From NCBI GenBank assembly GCA_020086605.1, contig JACBWW010000008.1:24703234-24767233 (forward strand): DNA of 64,000 nt. Direction: 5' to 3'. Of this stretch, positions 1-12,800 are shown one piece after another. Origin of the DNA: Lanius collurio (Eukaryota; Chordata; Aves; Passeriformes; Laniidae). A program made the translations under genes and the position numbers. The first letter of the stretch is position 1. Every line of letters starts with the position of its first letter. The notes beneath the pieces are model-generated. The model worked only from the letters and a program-made list of their open reading frames with translations, was not told where the DNA came from and searched no databases.

Positions 1-806
1 CTCTCTATTAAGCTCCTATATGAATTTGAAACGTTTGCTGTCTCCTACGTATTGTAAATTGCCTTAGTATTGTTTTATCACTGAATTTATTGGGTGCTCT
101 GAAGTTGTGTTTAAAATTTTCTATCACCTTTCAAGTGTTCTAAATTTGATGAAAGATCGGCATAGTTAAGCATTAACACAAAAGACTATAAGGTCAGCAC
201 TACAAATGAGACTTCTTTGAACTGTTTGGAGTGTTCAGAATTGTAGATGTGTTTGTGAATACTACAGAAAAATTAGTCAGTCTTTTCTGTATATTGTCTT
301 GTCTGTTAGCTGTTCCCACTGCTCTTCTGGTTTTTTGTGGGCAAGTGATTACTTTTCCATATCTTTAAATTTAACCAAGAAAGTATTTTACCTTTAGAAT
401 TACTCCTTTGTAAATCCAAGAGTGTTCTCTACTTTTTTAATTTTTAAATAAATAAATCATTCTTTGTTGCAAACTTGCTACTTCTTTATATGGATACACC
501 TTGTAACATTTTAGGTGCTCATGGTATTTTCTGTTAAAACACATTTGATGTGTTTATGGATTGGAAATGTCACTGCTTTTGTTGATGCTTAGATACAATC
601 TTTGTCCTAGCTTTCAAGGTATCCTTGCTTTGTTCAGGAGTGTTTTACATGACTCGTTAGAGATCCCCTCTGACAAAATTTTCTGTAATTTGAAACCACC
701 TGAAACAATATTTATGGGCAAGTGTTATTATTAACCTACTGGCCACCAAAATAGTATTGTGAAAGCCAGTGTTGTAGTTACCATTGTCCATATTTTCTGG
801 TTCTAG
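1..806 (+). other. RICTOR intron, left edge
   Basis: AT-rich intron sequence leading into exon w1. No exon, repeat family or RNA gene recognised. Confidence 0.8.
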
Positions 807-897
807 ATCCAGGCAGGTTTCAAGACTGCTGGAGACTTTCTGATGGCTTTGTAGCTGCTGAGGCTAAAACTGTTTTACCCCATCGAGCCAGATCAAG
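807..897 (+). CDS. RICTOR: RICTOR exon w1
   Basis: Encodes DPGRFQDCWRLSDGF and on to PHRARS, ARM-repeat region near human residue 350-380. Acceptor ttctag, donor gtgagg; enters with 2 nt of a split codon and leaves in phase 2. First exon in the window. Confidence 0.95.
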
Positions 898-3800
898 GTG
901 AGGATTTAATGAACTTGGTCTAAACCCTTTCTCTTGTTTTGTTTTGTGGCCGTGTGGACAAAACCTTTCTTGTTTTCTTGGAGGAACAGTAAGAAATGTA
1001 CTTTCTAAATGGTTTCCATGATTCTTTTCTCCTTAGGCCTGATCTCATGGATAACTACTTGGCTTTAGTACTTTCTGCTTTTATTACCAATGGACTTCTA
1101 GAGGTAACTAATAACTTTCAGTTTTAATAGATGCTTGCTACTTTTTTTTCCTACAAGAGTTCAAGTAAGATGTTATACATTAACTGTTGTAATAATTTTT
1201 TACTTTTTGAAGGGTCTTGTTGAAGTGATCACAAGTAGTGATGACCATGTGTCTGTCAGAGCAACTATCCTTCTGGGAGAACTTTTGCACATGGTAAATA
1301 CCACTTTTTGTGACTACTTGTAAAAGATATTTGCTATTATACCATTTAATTTGTATTCCAAGCTTGAAACATGTAGTTTTCATCTGCATAGTGGATTAAT
1401 TTAACCTTACATCTTCTGGCACTTCATATATTAAAGCCAGTATTAATCAATAGGAAGAGTGTTTGGAAAGTATTAAGTGCTAGGGGTTCTGTTCCAAGGT
1501 TATCTGCAGCTCTCACTCTCACCAGGACACTTTCTTGCTATTGTAGGAATTTTATTTTTAAGAATCCTGCAAAAGCACCTGTCAGTAACTGTGTTTGGGA
1601 AAAGCACCATTGCTAATTTTTACTTTTCTTAGTACGATGGTCAGTAGGCCTCCAACAGTGTGTTTAGCTTTCTGCTTCACAGGGCAGGCAGATGAAATTG
1701 ATTTCAGATTCAGCTGGGTGTGGTTTTGGTACTTGACATTACTCATTAGGCAACTTCATCTTGGTGGAGTGCTCCTGCTGCAGGGAAGCTTCATCTTCAT
1801 TCCACTTCTGTTGACCTAAGATAGCTTTTGCTGTACCTTCTCTGCCTTAAACTAATTTTGTGCTGAGATGATGATACTGTTTTCATAAATACTCCAGTGC
1901 TACATTTCAGCCTTTGCTTTTTATAATATTATATGCTATTTTTCTGGTTTCCTGAACCCTTTTGAATTATTGTGATCATTGAATTGCTTTGGAATATGCT
2001 GTAAAGCATAGGTATTTTTTGATTTCCTGAAGACATGATCTGTTAATCAGATATGACTACCATTTATCAAAAACTGAAAAAATACTTGTATTTTTTATTC
2101 AGTGTTTGGAAATGTAAGTAATTTCTTTATCCTTCTTGTTTTTAGTTTCCAGAAATATTTGCAAAACTACCTATGTTTATTAAAAGCAGTTAAATGTCTA
2201 GTAACTTAGAAAGTTTTATTAATTAATCAGGGTTTTTTTGTGCAGCAGTGTTTTAGTAGAAATCATCAGCTTTAATTAGATTTCTGATTTTAGGGGTTTT
2301 TAGCGGTTTTATGCACATGACATAAGCATATCTGATGCTTTGCCAGTTTTTTCATGTTACCACTTAAACTCCAGTGCAAACAATATGGATTATAACACTC
2401 TGAAATCTGAAATTTTTCAAGTTACTTTCTAGTGTAATTCTGGTTGATTAGTTAGATCACAAGTTCAAAATGGTGTGTGTAATTATGCTCTGACAGTAAG
2501 CAAAAGGTAGTTTTGTTGTCATAAATTTGTGAAAATCTTGTGAAAAGGGGTAGATTCTTTGAATGTTGATCCTAAAAAGATGGATGAAATTGTTGTGCTA
2601 TGTTACTCTAACTGGTCTTCTGTTGTGCTTTTTTCTAGGCAAACACAATTCTTCCTCATTCTCACAGCCATCACTTGCACTGCTTACCGACACTGATGAA
2701 TATGGCAGCATCCTTTGACATCATGAAAGAGAAAAGGCTGTAAGAATTCTGTGTTACATTTAAAAGCATAAAGCTCTGTTACAAAACGCCGTTTTCTGGG
2801 TGCTTTACACAATTTAAACTTCCTAATGGAAGAAGTCAAATAATTTGATAATTCCTGTGTCTTTAATATGTATTTCTTCAATTCTGTGTTCTTAGTTACT
2901 TTCTTTGTAGAAGACAAATTGAGTGTGAGGAGATTTTTTTCATAGGAAAGGTATTTGTTAATTACTCTTGCCATTTCTGATCTGTCTTGTCAGATCAGTA
3001 TTCTGATAAATCTGTCAGTGTTCTGACTTTCATTGTGTTGTCAGTGATAAATAACAGCATTTTTCCAAACTGGTACTGTGAAATAATAAATACTACTAGA
3101 GTAGCACTAGAGTGCTTCCTAAAAGTGTAGTGCTCTTTTGGTTTTTAGTTTTGAAAGTTTCATGTATATCAGTAGAATATTTTGATATGCAGTGACACTG
3201 TTAGTTTTCATAAAAAGCATATCTGAAATTTCAGGAAAGGATATTTCATATTTTGTATATGGCCTAAGAGGTGGTATGAAAGGAGGGATAAAGAGCATAA
3301 GGGAGATGCTTGTGGATTACCTGCAATTGTTTTGCTTTTGGGCCTTTCTGGACATACTGCTAGAGTAGTAAGAATTCCCATTTCTGTTGAAAGAAAGTGA
3401 TTCTTTAGAAGTAGTATTTTTTGTTTGGGGATCTTGGCATTGGTCAACACTCTGTCCTGTTTTATAGTCTGAAAAACTAATCCGTGTTAGAGATTAAATT
3501 TAAATAATTTAGCTAAGTGACCAAATCACAAGGTATTTGTTTGAAAATAAAATAAAAGAACTCTCCTACACTGTGAGAATTTTTGCTTATGGGGAAGAAA
3601 GATAGCCTTAACTCCTCATTTTTAGATTTCCTTATTTTTATTTGCTCAGTAAGTGGGGGGAGTTTCTGCTACCGCTGTTATGTAATTAACTGGTTTTGCC
3701 CTTGTTGGCTGTCATTTATGTAACTCCCTATCTTTTCCTAGAAACCCGACACACTGTTGCTGAACTGTTTAGATATAAGAGCAGGAAGTGTACTATTGAT

Positions 3801-6800
3801 ACTCCTGCTGCCCTTGTGGGGAAACGGGGAGTATGAGAATGTATGAGGGACACTTGATTACTCTTTAAGTTGAAGCTAACACCCTCAACATCCAGCTTCA
3901 CTACAGGATGTTGATCTACTGTTGCATCTCCCAATGGAAGTCAGCTTTAAGCTTTACAACATCCTCTCTGAACTGACAGGCACCACTAATTGCAGAGTAG
4001 AAGAAAAGTTACCCGTAACAATAATACTGCAGTGCTAGGAACTCTTTAAAAGATAATTTTCTGTATCATTTCAATGAGTCTGGGTCTTGTGAATGTATAA
4101 GAATGTGTCTTAAGAAAATATTTTTCTTCCTATATGCTTCAGAATAGTTGATCAGAGCTTTCTTGAGCTGTTTACTCAGGAGGCAGTGGTCCTCTTTAGT
4201 CTGACAACAACTGCCAAATACTAATTATATTTTTTTTTCTATTAGGCGAGCAAGTGCAGCACTGAACTGCTTAAAACGTTTTCACGAGATGAAGAAAAGA
4301 GGCCCTAAACCTTATAGCCTCCATTTAGACCATATTATTCAGAAAGCAATCTCAACACACCAAAAAAGGGATCAGTACCGTGTGCAGAAAGACATCTTTA
4401 TTTTGAAGGTATTACGATAATTGCTTTTTCAAACCTGAATTTGACATTGTGTTTTGGAGACTTGGATCCTGCCCCTCAAGCTTCACTCATGTAATTCAGA
4501 GTAATTTGTGTGATTCTTTGTAGTATTTTTTTATCTCATTTGTCTTGCAGGCACTTTTGGATACCAAATTGCATTTGTAGAAATTGAGGAATTAAATTCC
4601 AATAATTTTTAACGCTTTATGTGACCAGTTGTGATCTCTTAGATTCTTAATCCAGTACTATAACTATACAATTTACCTTCAAATGTACATTACTGTGAAA
4701 CACAGCCCTTTTAAAGATATTTACATGAGTGGTAGGTGTATCATGTGGCAAGATTGAAAAAGATGATGCAGGGAAACCCACTGTATTTTTCCATGTCTGT
4801 ATTCCAGGATACAGAAGAAGCACTCATCATGAATCTTCGAGACAGCCAAGTTCTCAATCACAAAGAGAACCTTGACTGGAATTGGAATCTAATAGGGACC
4901 ATACTGAAGGTGAGCTTACAAAGGCAATGATAATATGTTGAAGAAATTGTTTGGGGAAAAAGTCTGTTTCACACATGAGCTTTGACTTTCTAATATTAAT
5001 TCCACAGTACATCTAATAATTTGTTTTATTTCAGGAAATTAGAATCTCCTGGGTTTAGTCAGTGCTGATGTAGTCTCTTCATATACAGCCCTTAAACTAT
5101 GTTCGAAAATGCACTACAGTTATATTCATAGTTTTCGTTAGAAGCATGTATTAAATGTTATATATCTTTATTTGTATAGAAATCAGTTTTGTAGAATGAG
5201 CTATACTGTCTGTAAGGCTGCTAACACTTCAAACTGCTATGTTCAGATTCATAGCAGATTTTTTTTTAAAAAAATGTGAACTGAAGGTTATAGTAAGAGA
5301 TGGATCAAACTTCAGATGCTTAGACTGAACCACATATGGAAACTTTATTGAGTGTTTTGAACTAATGCAAATACTTCTGTAGCATTGATTTCATTACAGA
5401 ATTAATTTATTTTTACAACATAAAGGAAATACCTAATGGGGTGAGGGACATTGTTTTAAATATATTCAAAGATGCTGAATATATTTAATGCACAGATTGT
5501 AAGATGCTGCCTCTTTTTGCAAGCAGAAAATATACTTTGTTTGACTAAGAAAACTTTCTGAGTGAGTACTTAGTATAGGTTTCAAATCAGAGTTGCTCCA
5601 AAATGTCATTCTGTGCATCAAAGCCATCCTTCAGCTGAGTAGCATTCTCTTACTGTCTTCTTTACTGTGTTGTCACAAAGATGGTGAAAGTACAAAAAAG
5701 GATTAATGGTGACAGTCATAATCAAGACTATACTGTTTTTTGAAAACAAAGAAAAGAAACTAAATATTTCTGTGCCTTTTTTTCAGGGACCGATAAAGTT
5801 GAAAGAGCAAGAATCTGTCTGGTATAAAGACCTGAATATGTATATGACAGTAGCTTTGCTCCACCAGATTTCACTGTTTACAGACTTTTCCACTGCAATT
5901 AATAAGATTTACTGGGTTACTAGATAACTATTATTAGTCATAGATGCTTTTACCTTTGATTTTTACTTCAGTATTAAAGATATTATAAGAAAACTGTTTT
6001 TCAGAATCTCACTGTTAATTAGCCTCTGTAGTATTTTGACAGTGGAAACCTTATATAGTTGACCATTAATGTGTTTTGGGTTTTATTAAACTGAAGTTTA
6101 TGTCAAACAGCCAGTTTCTCTGCCATCTCAGACCTCCCCAAAAATGTATTTTCCAGTGCCCTGTCAAAGAGTTCCTAATGTCTGAAAACTGGGGAGTTCT
6201 TCCTGAATGGAAAGTGTGTGTGTTTTCTGGCCTACTTCTAACCGTTTCTGTTAAAACTGTGTAACACCAGCATAAACTGAGATAATGTTACCAGAGTGGT
6301 TGTCTTTAGTCCTCTAATGAGCAGGATTCAGATTCCAGTGTCTGAAATTTGTTTTGTCATATGGCTACTCCCCCTTGTCTGTTGAAGCCTTGTATCTGTG
6401 GAGCATCAGCTCTCTAACCACCGCATTGTGTGCATCTCAGGTGGTGCCTTATGGCCTTTTTCACTTGCTCAGTTTGGTGTCTAAGATGCTAGAAGAGCAG
6501 CAAAAGTGTCAGTCTCATCTGTATCTGGCACTGTTACTGGTGTGGTCGATTTTACTAATCATTAACTAGTGCACTGCGTGTCTTAATACTGGAAATTTAG
6601 AACTGTGTCACGCAGATAGGAAAGAAGAATGTTTGATGCGCTTTTTTTTCCATTCCTGACAAGAAGATATTCACTAGTAGCAACAAAGAGAATTCTGAAA
6701 CCTTAGAGAAAACATATAGCTGTAAAAACAGTGTAAAATGTAATGGGAAGAAAGAATAGGTCCTGAAGAGAGGACATTCATGTGGTCCACATTTTTCATA

Positions 6801-9800
6801 TGGTCCTTCTTAGTACATCTTGGAAAGAATCAACAGGGGAGTTTAAACACTGTTTTAGTAAGCACTATTTAAGTGATCTGTAACAGACTTCCTTTTAAAC
6901 AAAATCTGATGGATATTCAAAACAGCAAACAAAAATTATTTCCCTGTTATGCATATCAAATTTGTTATTTGCAGAAAAGAAAGTGAGCAAAATTGTTTAT
7001 TTTTCATCAGCTTCTCATAGTTTTTTTGTTTTCATTAGAATTGTGGCCTTGTACATGTAGCATGTGACCAACATTCCCTGTCTTCCTCTAGAAATAAACA
7101 GAAGAGTTCTTGAAGCAGGAAGTATGGGCTTTTCAATAAAATAAGGTCTTTTTAAGCTATAACATTAGGTGCAAGAAAACTTTCTAATTATTAGGTAAAT
7201 ACAACTGATAGAAATAAGTGAATTTTAGTGATTAATCAAGGACTGATGTACAAGTTTTATATAATGCTGTATTTACTGTTTTTTCCAGTGGCCAAATATA
7301 AATCTAAGGAACTACAAAGATGAACAGTTGCACAGGTATGTAAAAATTATGTAGACTTCCTTTGAAGAAAGAAATTTGGAAAAAACTGGTTTTTACTATT
7401 GCAATAAAATATTCTGTAGATGTATCACATTTCTAAAACAATCTATAGATAAGCAGTTGAGGTGTAAATTTGGATAATTAAGTTGCAATATTTACTTTAA
7501 ATGAACTGTTTAAGCTTTAAAGGTATTTAAGCTTATTTTCTATGCAGAGATGCTTTATATATTTAGTCCCTTACAAATCATACCAACTTTGGAAATGTTC
7601 AATTTATTTTTAATCCTTAGAAGTGTTACTGCTTGATATTTCAAGCAGTATTGTTCTTACGTCAGAGCATGGAGAACTTTTACAGAAAAAAGTCTACAGT
7701 TGTACAGTTTTATAACTACAACTCTCATCAAAAACCAACAGGAAATTATTTCTAGTTACTGTTAATGGCAAGAGAAGCATGTATAATTTGGAAAAAAAAC
7801 CCAATGAACCAAACAAAAAGAACGCCAGTACAGCTCTTGTTCCTCTCATGTTCCTCTCTGTTGCCAATAAGACGTTTTTATTACTTTAGTGCCTGTGTGG
7901 TTATAGTGTTACTAATTAGTTCTTGGATGTTCCTTTTAACGTGTGTTTCAGAAAAAGATACATTATTTTGAAGAATACGTCTGTATTTGTGGGCATGAAA
8001 AGCTACTTCTTGAATTCGGGGAAAATCCAAGAGATAGAATATGTGCTGAAAGACTTGTGTGACTCGGTTATAAATTTTTACCAAGAAGTAGTCAGGGTAC
8101 TTTTATGAAGTATTCACAGCATAAGCAGTAATCCCATTGTTATCATAGCCATAATTTAATTTTGCATCTGTATTTTTTCTGGATTTTCCTGAAATACTTA
8201 TTGCCAATCTGTACTTTGGGGTAAAGGATTATTTTCCAAATCCGGTGGTTTATAACATTGCTTCTGTAAAGCTGTGTCTTCAGTTCTGGTTGTGACACCA
8301 ACACACACTCCTCAACATACCTGTGTGGAACAGTGTTCCTGTTGCATGGTTTTGTGCTGCACTCAAGCATTATTAAGTGCCTAAATAATTTAATTCCAAA
8401 TAAACTTGGAAAATTTAGAATTGAATTGATGTGATGCTTCTGTAATTTGCTGATCCTTTCTTCAGAACTGTGAACTTAATGGCTTTAAAATGCTGTTACT
8501 CTTGTTTAGTTACAAGTCATTAAGCCCCAAATCTCTCTAGTTTCACGGCTGATGATAAAAAATTTTTGTCCCATTTGTTTTTCAAGTGTAAATTACATTT
8601 ATTTCTCCTTCCGTAAGTTGATCCTTTTTTTCGTGTTAGTGTTGTGATGATCTTACAGCTGTTACAGTGAAATTCCAGATATTTTTGTAAAGATTCCTTC
8701 ATTTCATAGAGATACAGTCAATGCAATGTGTGTATAAACACGGGATCACAGAATCATGAAAAAGACCTCAAAGATCATTTAATCCAGCTGTTCACTACTA
8801 CGTGTTTCCAGGTGCCACGTCTATATGTCATTTAAATCCCTCCAAGAGTGGTGACTCCAACAGTTTCTTGGGCAGTTCAAATGCCTGACCACTCTTTAAG
8901 TCCAGAAATTTTTCCTAATATCCAATCTAAACTTCCCTGGGGGAAATTTGAGGCCTTTTCCTCTCATTCTGTCAGTTGTTACCTGGGAGGAGAGACCACT
9001 CCCACCTGGCTACAGCCTCCTGTCAGGGAGTTGTAAAGAGCACTAAGGTCTTCCCTAAGCCTCCCTTTCTCCGGGCCAAACACCTCCAGTTTCCCCAGCT
9101 GCTCCTTGGACTTGTGCCCCAGAACCTTCCCCAGCTCTGTTGATCTTCTCTGGACTCACTTCAGTCCCTCAATGTCCTTCGTGTAGTGAGGGGCCAAGGG
9201 TTCCAAAACTGAACACGCGCACATTGGTATACACACATGCATGCTTAAATATACACATAAATACATACATTTATAAATTTGTATGTATATCTATTGCTAG
9301 TAACCCAGAATAAAATACGTTTCATTTGACAAAGCGTAATTAAGCTCTCAGGTTTCCTTTATAATTAGTCCTGTGTTTGGATTTAGAGATAGTAGATTAC
9401 TCTGACTTTTTCAAATATGAATGCAGTTCTGTAATTAAATTTTCTTAATGCCTGATATACTTACCTTCTGTTGGAACATTCTATGTTATTTTAAAGCACA
9501 AATGTGTGTTTATTTTTGATGAAGAATTCGTGAGAGGAGGATCTTTGCTGAAGCCTTACTGCTGTGATGCAGAACTCAAGTTACATTTCTGAGAGCGTGT
9601 TATGCTTCAGAAATGGTTAAGTGAGGAGATTGGAAATACTGTTGCTGAATAAATGAGACTTTTTTTTTTACTGTGTTTTTCACAGTAGCTAGCAGTAACT
9701 ATTATAGCTGAAGAAAACTCAGGTCACAAGATTGTTTTTAAACTCTTTGTTGGTTTAGAGAACATAGTCTTTGAAATTTGCCACAGGATAAATTACAGCA

Positions 9801-12800
9801 GAATTAATTATGAGAATTAGAAGGAAGTTATGGCTTCTGAGAGCATAGAGATTTTGAGTTCCTGTGCTTGTATTAAGTCATGGTATATAAAACCCTTTTT
9901 AACACACAGTACAGCAGCATCTCTGGAATTGTGTCTGGATAGACTCACTGCTGTTACCTGCAACTCTTTTGATAAATTTTTAAAGCTTACTGCCAAAGAA
10001 CCAATTCAAGTATAATCCATTTTTCCTACTAATATAATTTTGTATTGTGAGATTTTCCTTGTCATACTGAATAATAGCTAATTCTCTTTTACTTTCTATA
10101 GGTTTGTAAGGAGATTGCTGTATTTTTACAAACCTAGCAGTAAACTCTATGCTAATTTGGATCTGGACTATGCCAAGGCAAAGCAGCTCACTGTTGTGGG
10201 TTGTCAGTTTACTGAATTTCTTCTTGAATCAGAGGAGGTAAGAAATTTTCAGCTACAAGACTGTAAGCAGAATGAGTAGTTTTGCTGAATGTCACTTGGA
10301 AAAACCTTAATTTTTGGTAAAGACTCTGAGGTTTTGGGTGCTCAATTTAAAATGAGCAGTGTAATTAAGAAATACAATATGAAATACTGAGGAAGATGAT
10401 TATGTTTATGTAGAAGTTTTATTAAATACAGCTTTGTTAAATGCAACTTAGAGTTTGATGGGATTTTTTTTTATTATGCTGTGTATTATCTTCCTTTTCT
10501 AACTTCTTACTTCTTTTGTGCTAAAGACTTTTATGCCTCAGGTCAGAGGAAAATGTCATTGAATAATACTTCTCCCTTTTCCTGGAAAGAGAGAATTAGT
10601 CCTAGTATGTCTCCATGCTTAGCTCCTTTTATTTCTCTTGAAACTTTTTCTTTAGTCTGAATTGTTTTCCAGTCTGCATTTCTGTTTTGTGTCTGTGTTG
10701 TATTTGTACATTTTAAGAAATTTAAAGTAATGCATTTCAGTAAAGAGGAGACACATTTCTGTTGCTTACAGACACTATTCCTCTTTATTTTTCTAGGATG
10801 GACAAGGTTACCTGGAGGAATTGGTTAAAGATATTGTACTTTGGCTCAACTCTTCATCAGGCATGAAACCTGAACGTAGTCTTCAAAATAATGGGTTACT
10901 AAATACCCTTAGCCAGCACTACTTCCTGTTTTTTGGTACTTTATCTTGTCACCCTCATGGAGTGAAAATGCTTGAAAAATGTAATGTGTTTCAGTGGTGA
11001 GTGCTTTCATTCAGTTGTACTTGCAGTGTAATAGTTATGCAAATTTTAAACTGTGCATGAGGGCCATCATCTGAAAAGCTGAAAACTTGGTTATTTTGGT
11101 GTAGTTACAGGTAAGGATCCCCATTTTTTTTTCTAAGAAAAGGTCTTTTAGTCTGTCATTACTAAGCAGACAGAGGTGTTTATGGCATTAACAGCTTACT
11201 TTTTCCTATCCACACCTGTATGACAGATGAGTATCAGGAAGGATTATAGTGTACTGAAAGATACAGAATGGGGTAATAGAAGAACAAACAAAACTCAAAA
11301 CACACAAACCATGGAAAAATGGCAGATACCATACTATTTGTGAAATGTTGTTGTATATTGCACTTAAAATTTCAGTCCAGTGTATTTGAGTAAAGTTCTG
11401 AAGCTCAAAATTTTGTTCAGGTGCAAATAAACTTAGCTTTGTGTGGGAGTAAATTGACTGGTGACTAGTACTAGTTTATTAACAGAAGCAAAGAGATGAA
11501 ATACAGCTCAGACCCTGGCTATATTCTTAGAGTCATTTATTCCTTCTGTCCCAAGAGACAGAATGCATGGCCTGGAGGGCAGCCAGCAGGGTAAGAGAGG
11601 GAGGCTCTGTGTCCAGTTGGTTTTGTCACAGAGAGGGGGAAAGGGGATACCAGGGGTGGAGCTGGAATAAACAACCAACCAGATCAGAGCCTGGGCTACT
11701 TAAACTTTAAACAAAGGAATATCTCAGAGTCACATGGCAAGGACCCACCTGGGGGGTGGGGGAGGCAGAGGGGTCCACTGCAACAATTAACATATAGTAA
11801 ACTTAAAGCAGAAATGCAAGTCTTTTAATGTACTCCTTTTTTGCTTGTTGTTGGTTTTGTTGAGTTTTAGAAGAAAGCCTTTTACTGGCTTCAAAAAACT
11901 TGATGTATGGCAGGCTTATACACAATGTTTAGCAATGAAGATTTGTTCACAGAGCTTCATGACCATTAGTTTTTATACTTATAATCACTGTATGCTGACA
12001 GAATTTTTACAGAGCTGACACAAAAGGTGTTTGGTTTGGGGTTTTCCCCTTGCACTTCAGTGCATTATTTCATCCCTATTTGACTGTACAGTTATAACCA
12101 TTTAAAATTACTCCATTTCATATGAGAACATACTTTGTAGTCTGCATTTATAGTAATAAAAGTGTAATTCATAGTAATTAAGTTTAAATTATTGGTGGTT
12201 CAAGTGGCTTCAAATACTAACTTTATTTTCTTCTTTCTCCCCTTCCATGCCTCTAGTCTTCTTAATCTTTGTTCTTTGAAGAACCAAGATCACTTGTTAA
12301 AATTGACTGTTTCTAGTCTGGATTATAGCAGAGATGGATTGGCAAGAGTCATCCTTTCTAAAATCTTGACAGCAGCTACTGATGTAAGTTCAGTTCAACT
12401 CATGTTCTTTTGTTATTGCCCTGTACACGTTTATTTTATTATGCATGGTGCGTGGCTTTAAGTTGTTATATATGAAAAGGGTTCTTATTTTTTATTCAGA
12501 GCAATGAAACTCCTGCAAGTGTAGCTTTTGAACTTGTTGCAAACTTCAAACCCTGTATTGTATTTGTGCTCAAGAATTTAAGTCCTTCAAATAGAGTTTT
12601 CTCTGACTTATGATGGGGGCTAAAGTCTTCATATGTATAAGCTGAGTATAATGTGATTGTTCAGGTCAATGGCAACTTAAATCAATTGTGAAGGCATTGT
12701 TATCACAAACAGAAATTTGTATTTCTAGCAGCACTAAGCATATTAACCTCCTGGTCATAGATAACTGTTTTGATAATAATTGAGATTACTCTGTGTGTTG

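Larger units (their letters stand above)
1294..10101 (+). other. RICTOR introns between exons w3 and w8
   Basis: Introns 1294-2638, 2740-4245, 4409-4807, 4910-7288 and 7336-10101. Apart from the CR1 fragment and its adjacent low-complexity tract at 8744-9300, this is AT-rich unique-looking sequence; open frames here are short and match nothing I recognise. Confidence 0.75.
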
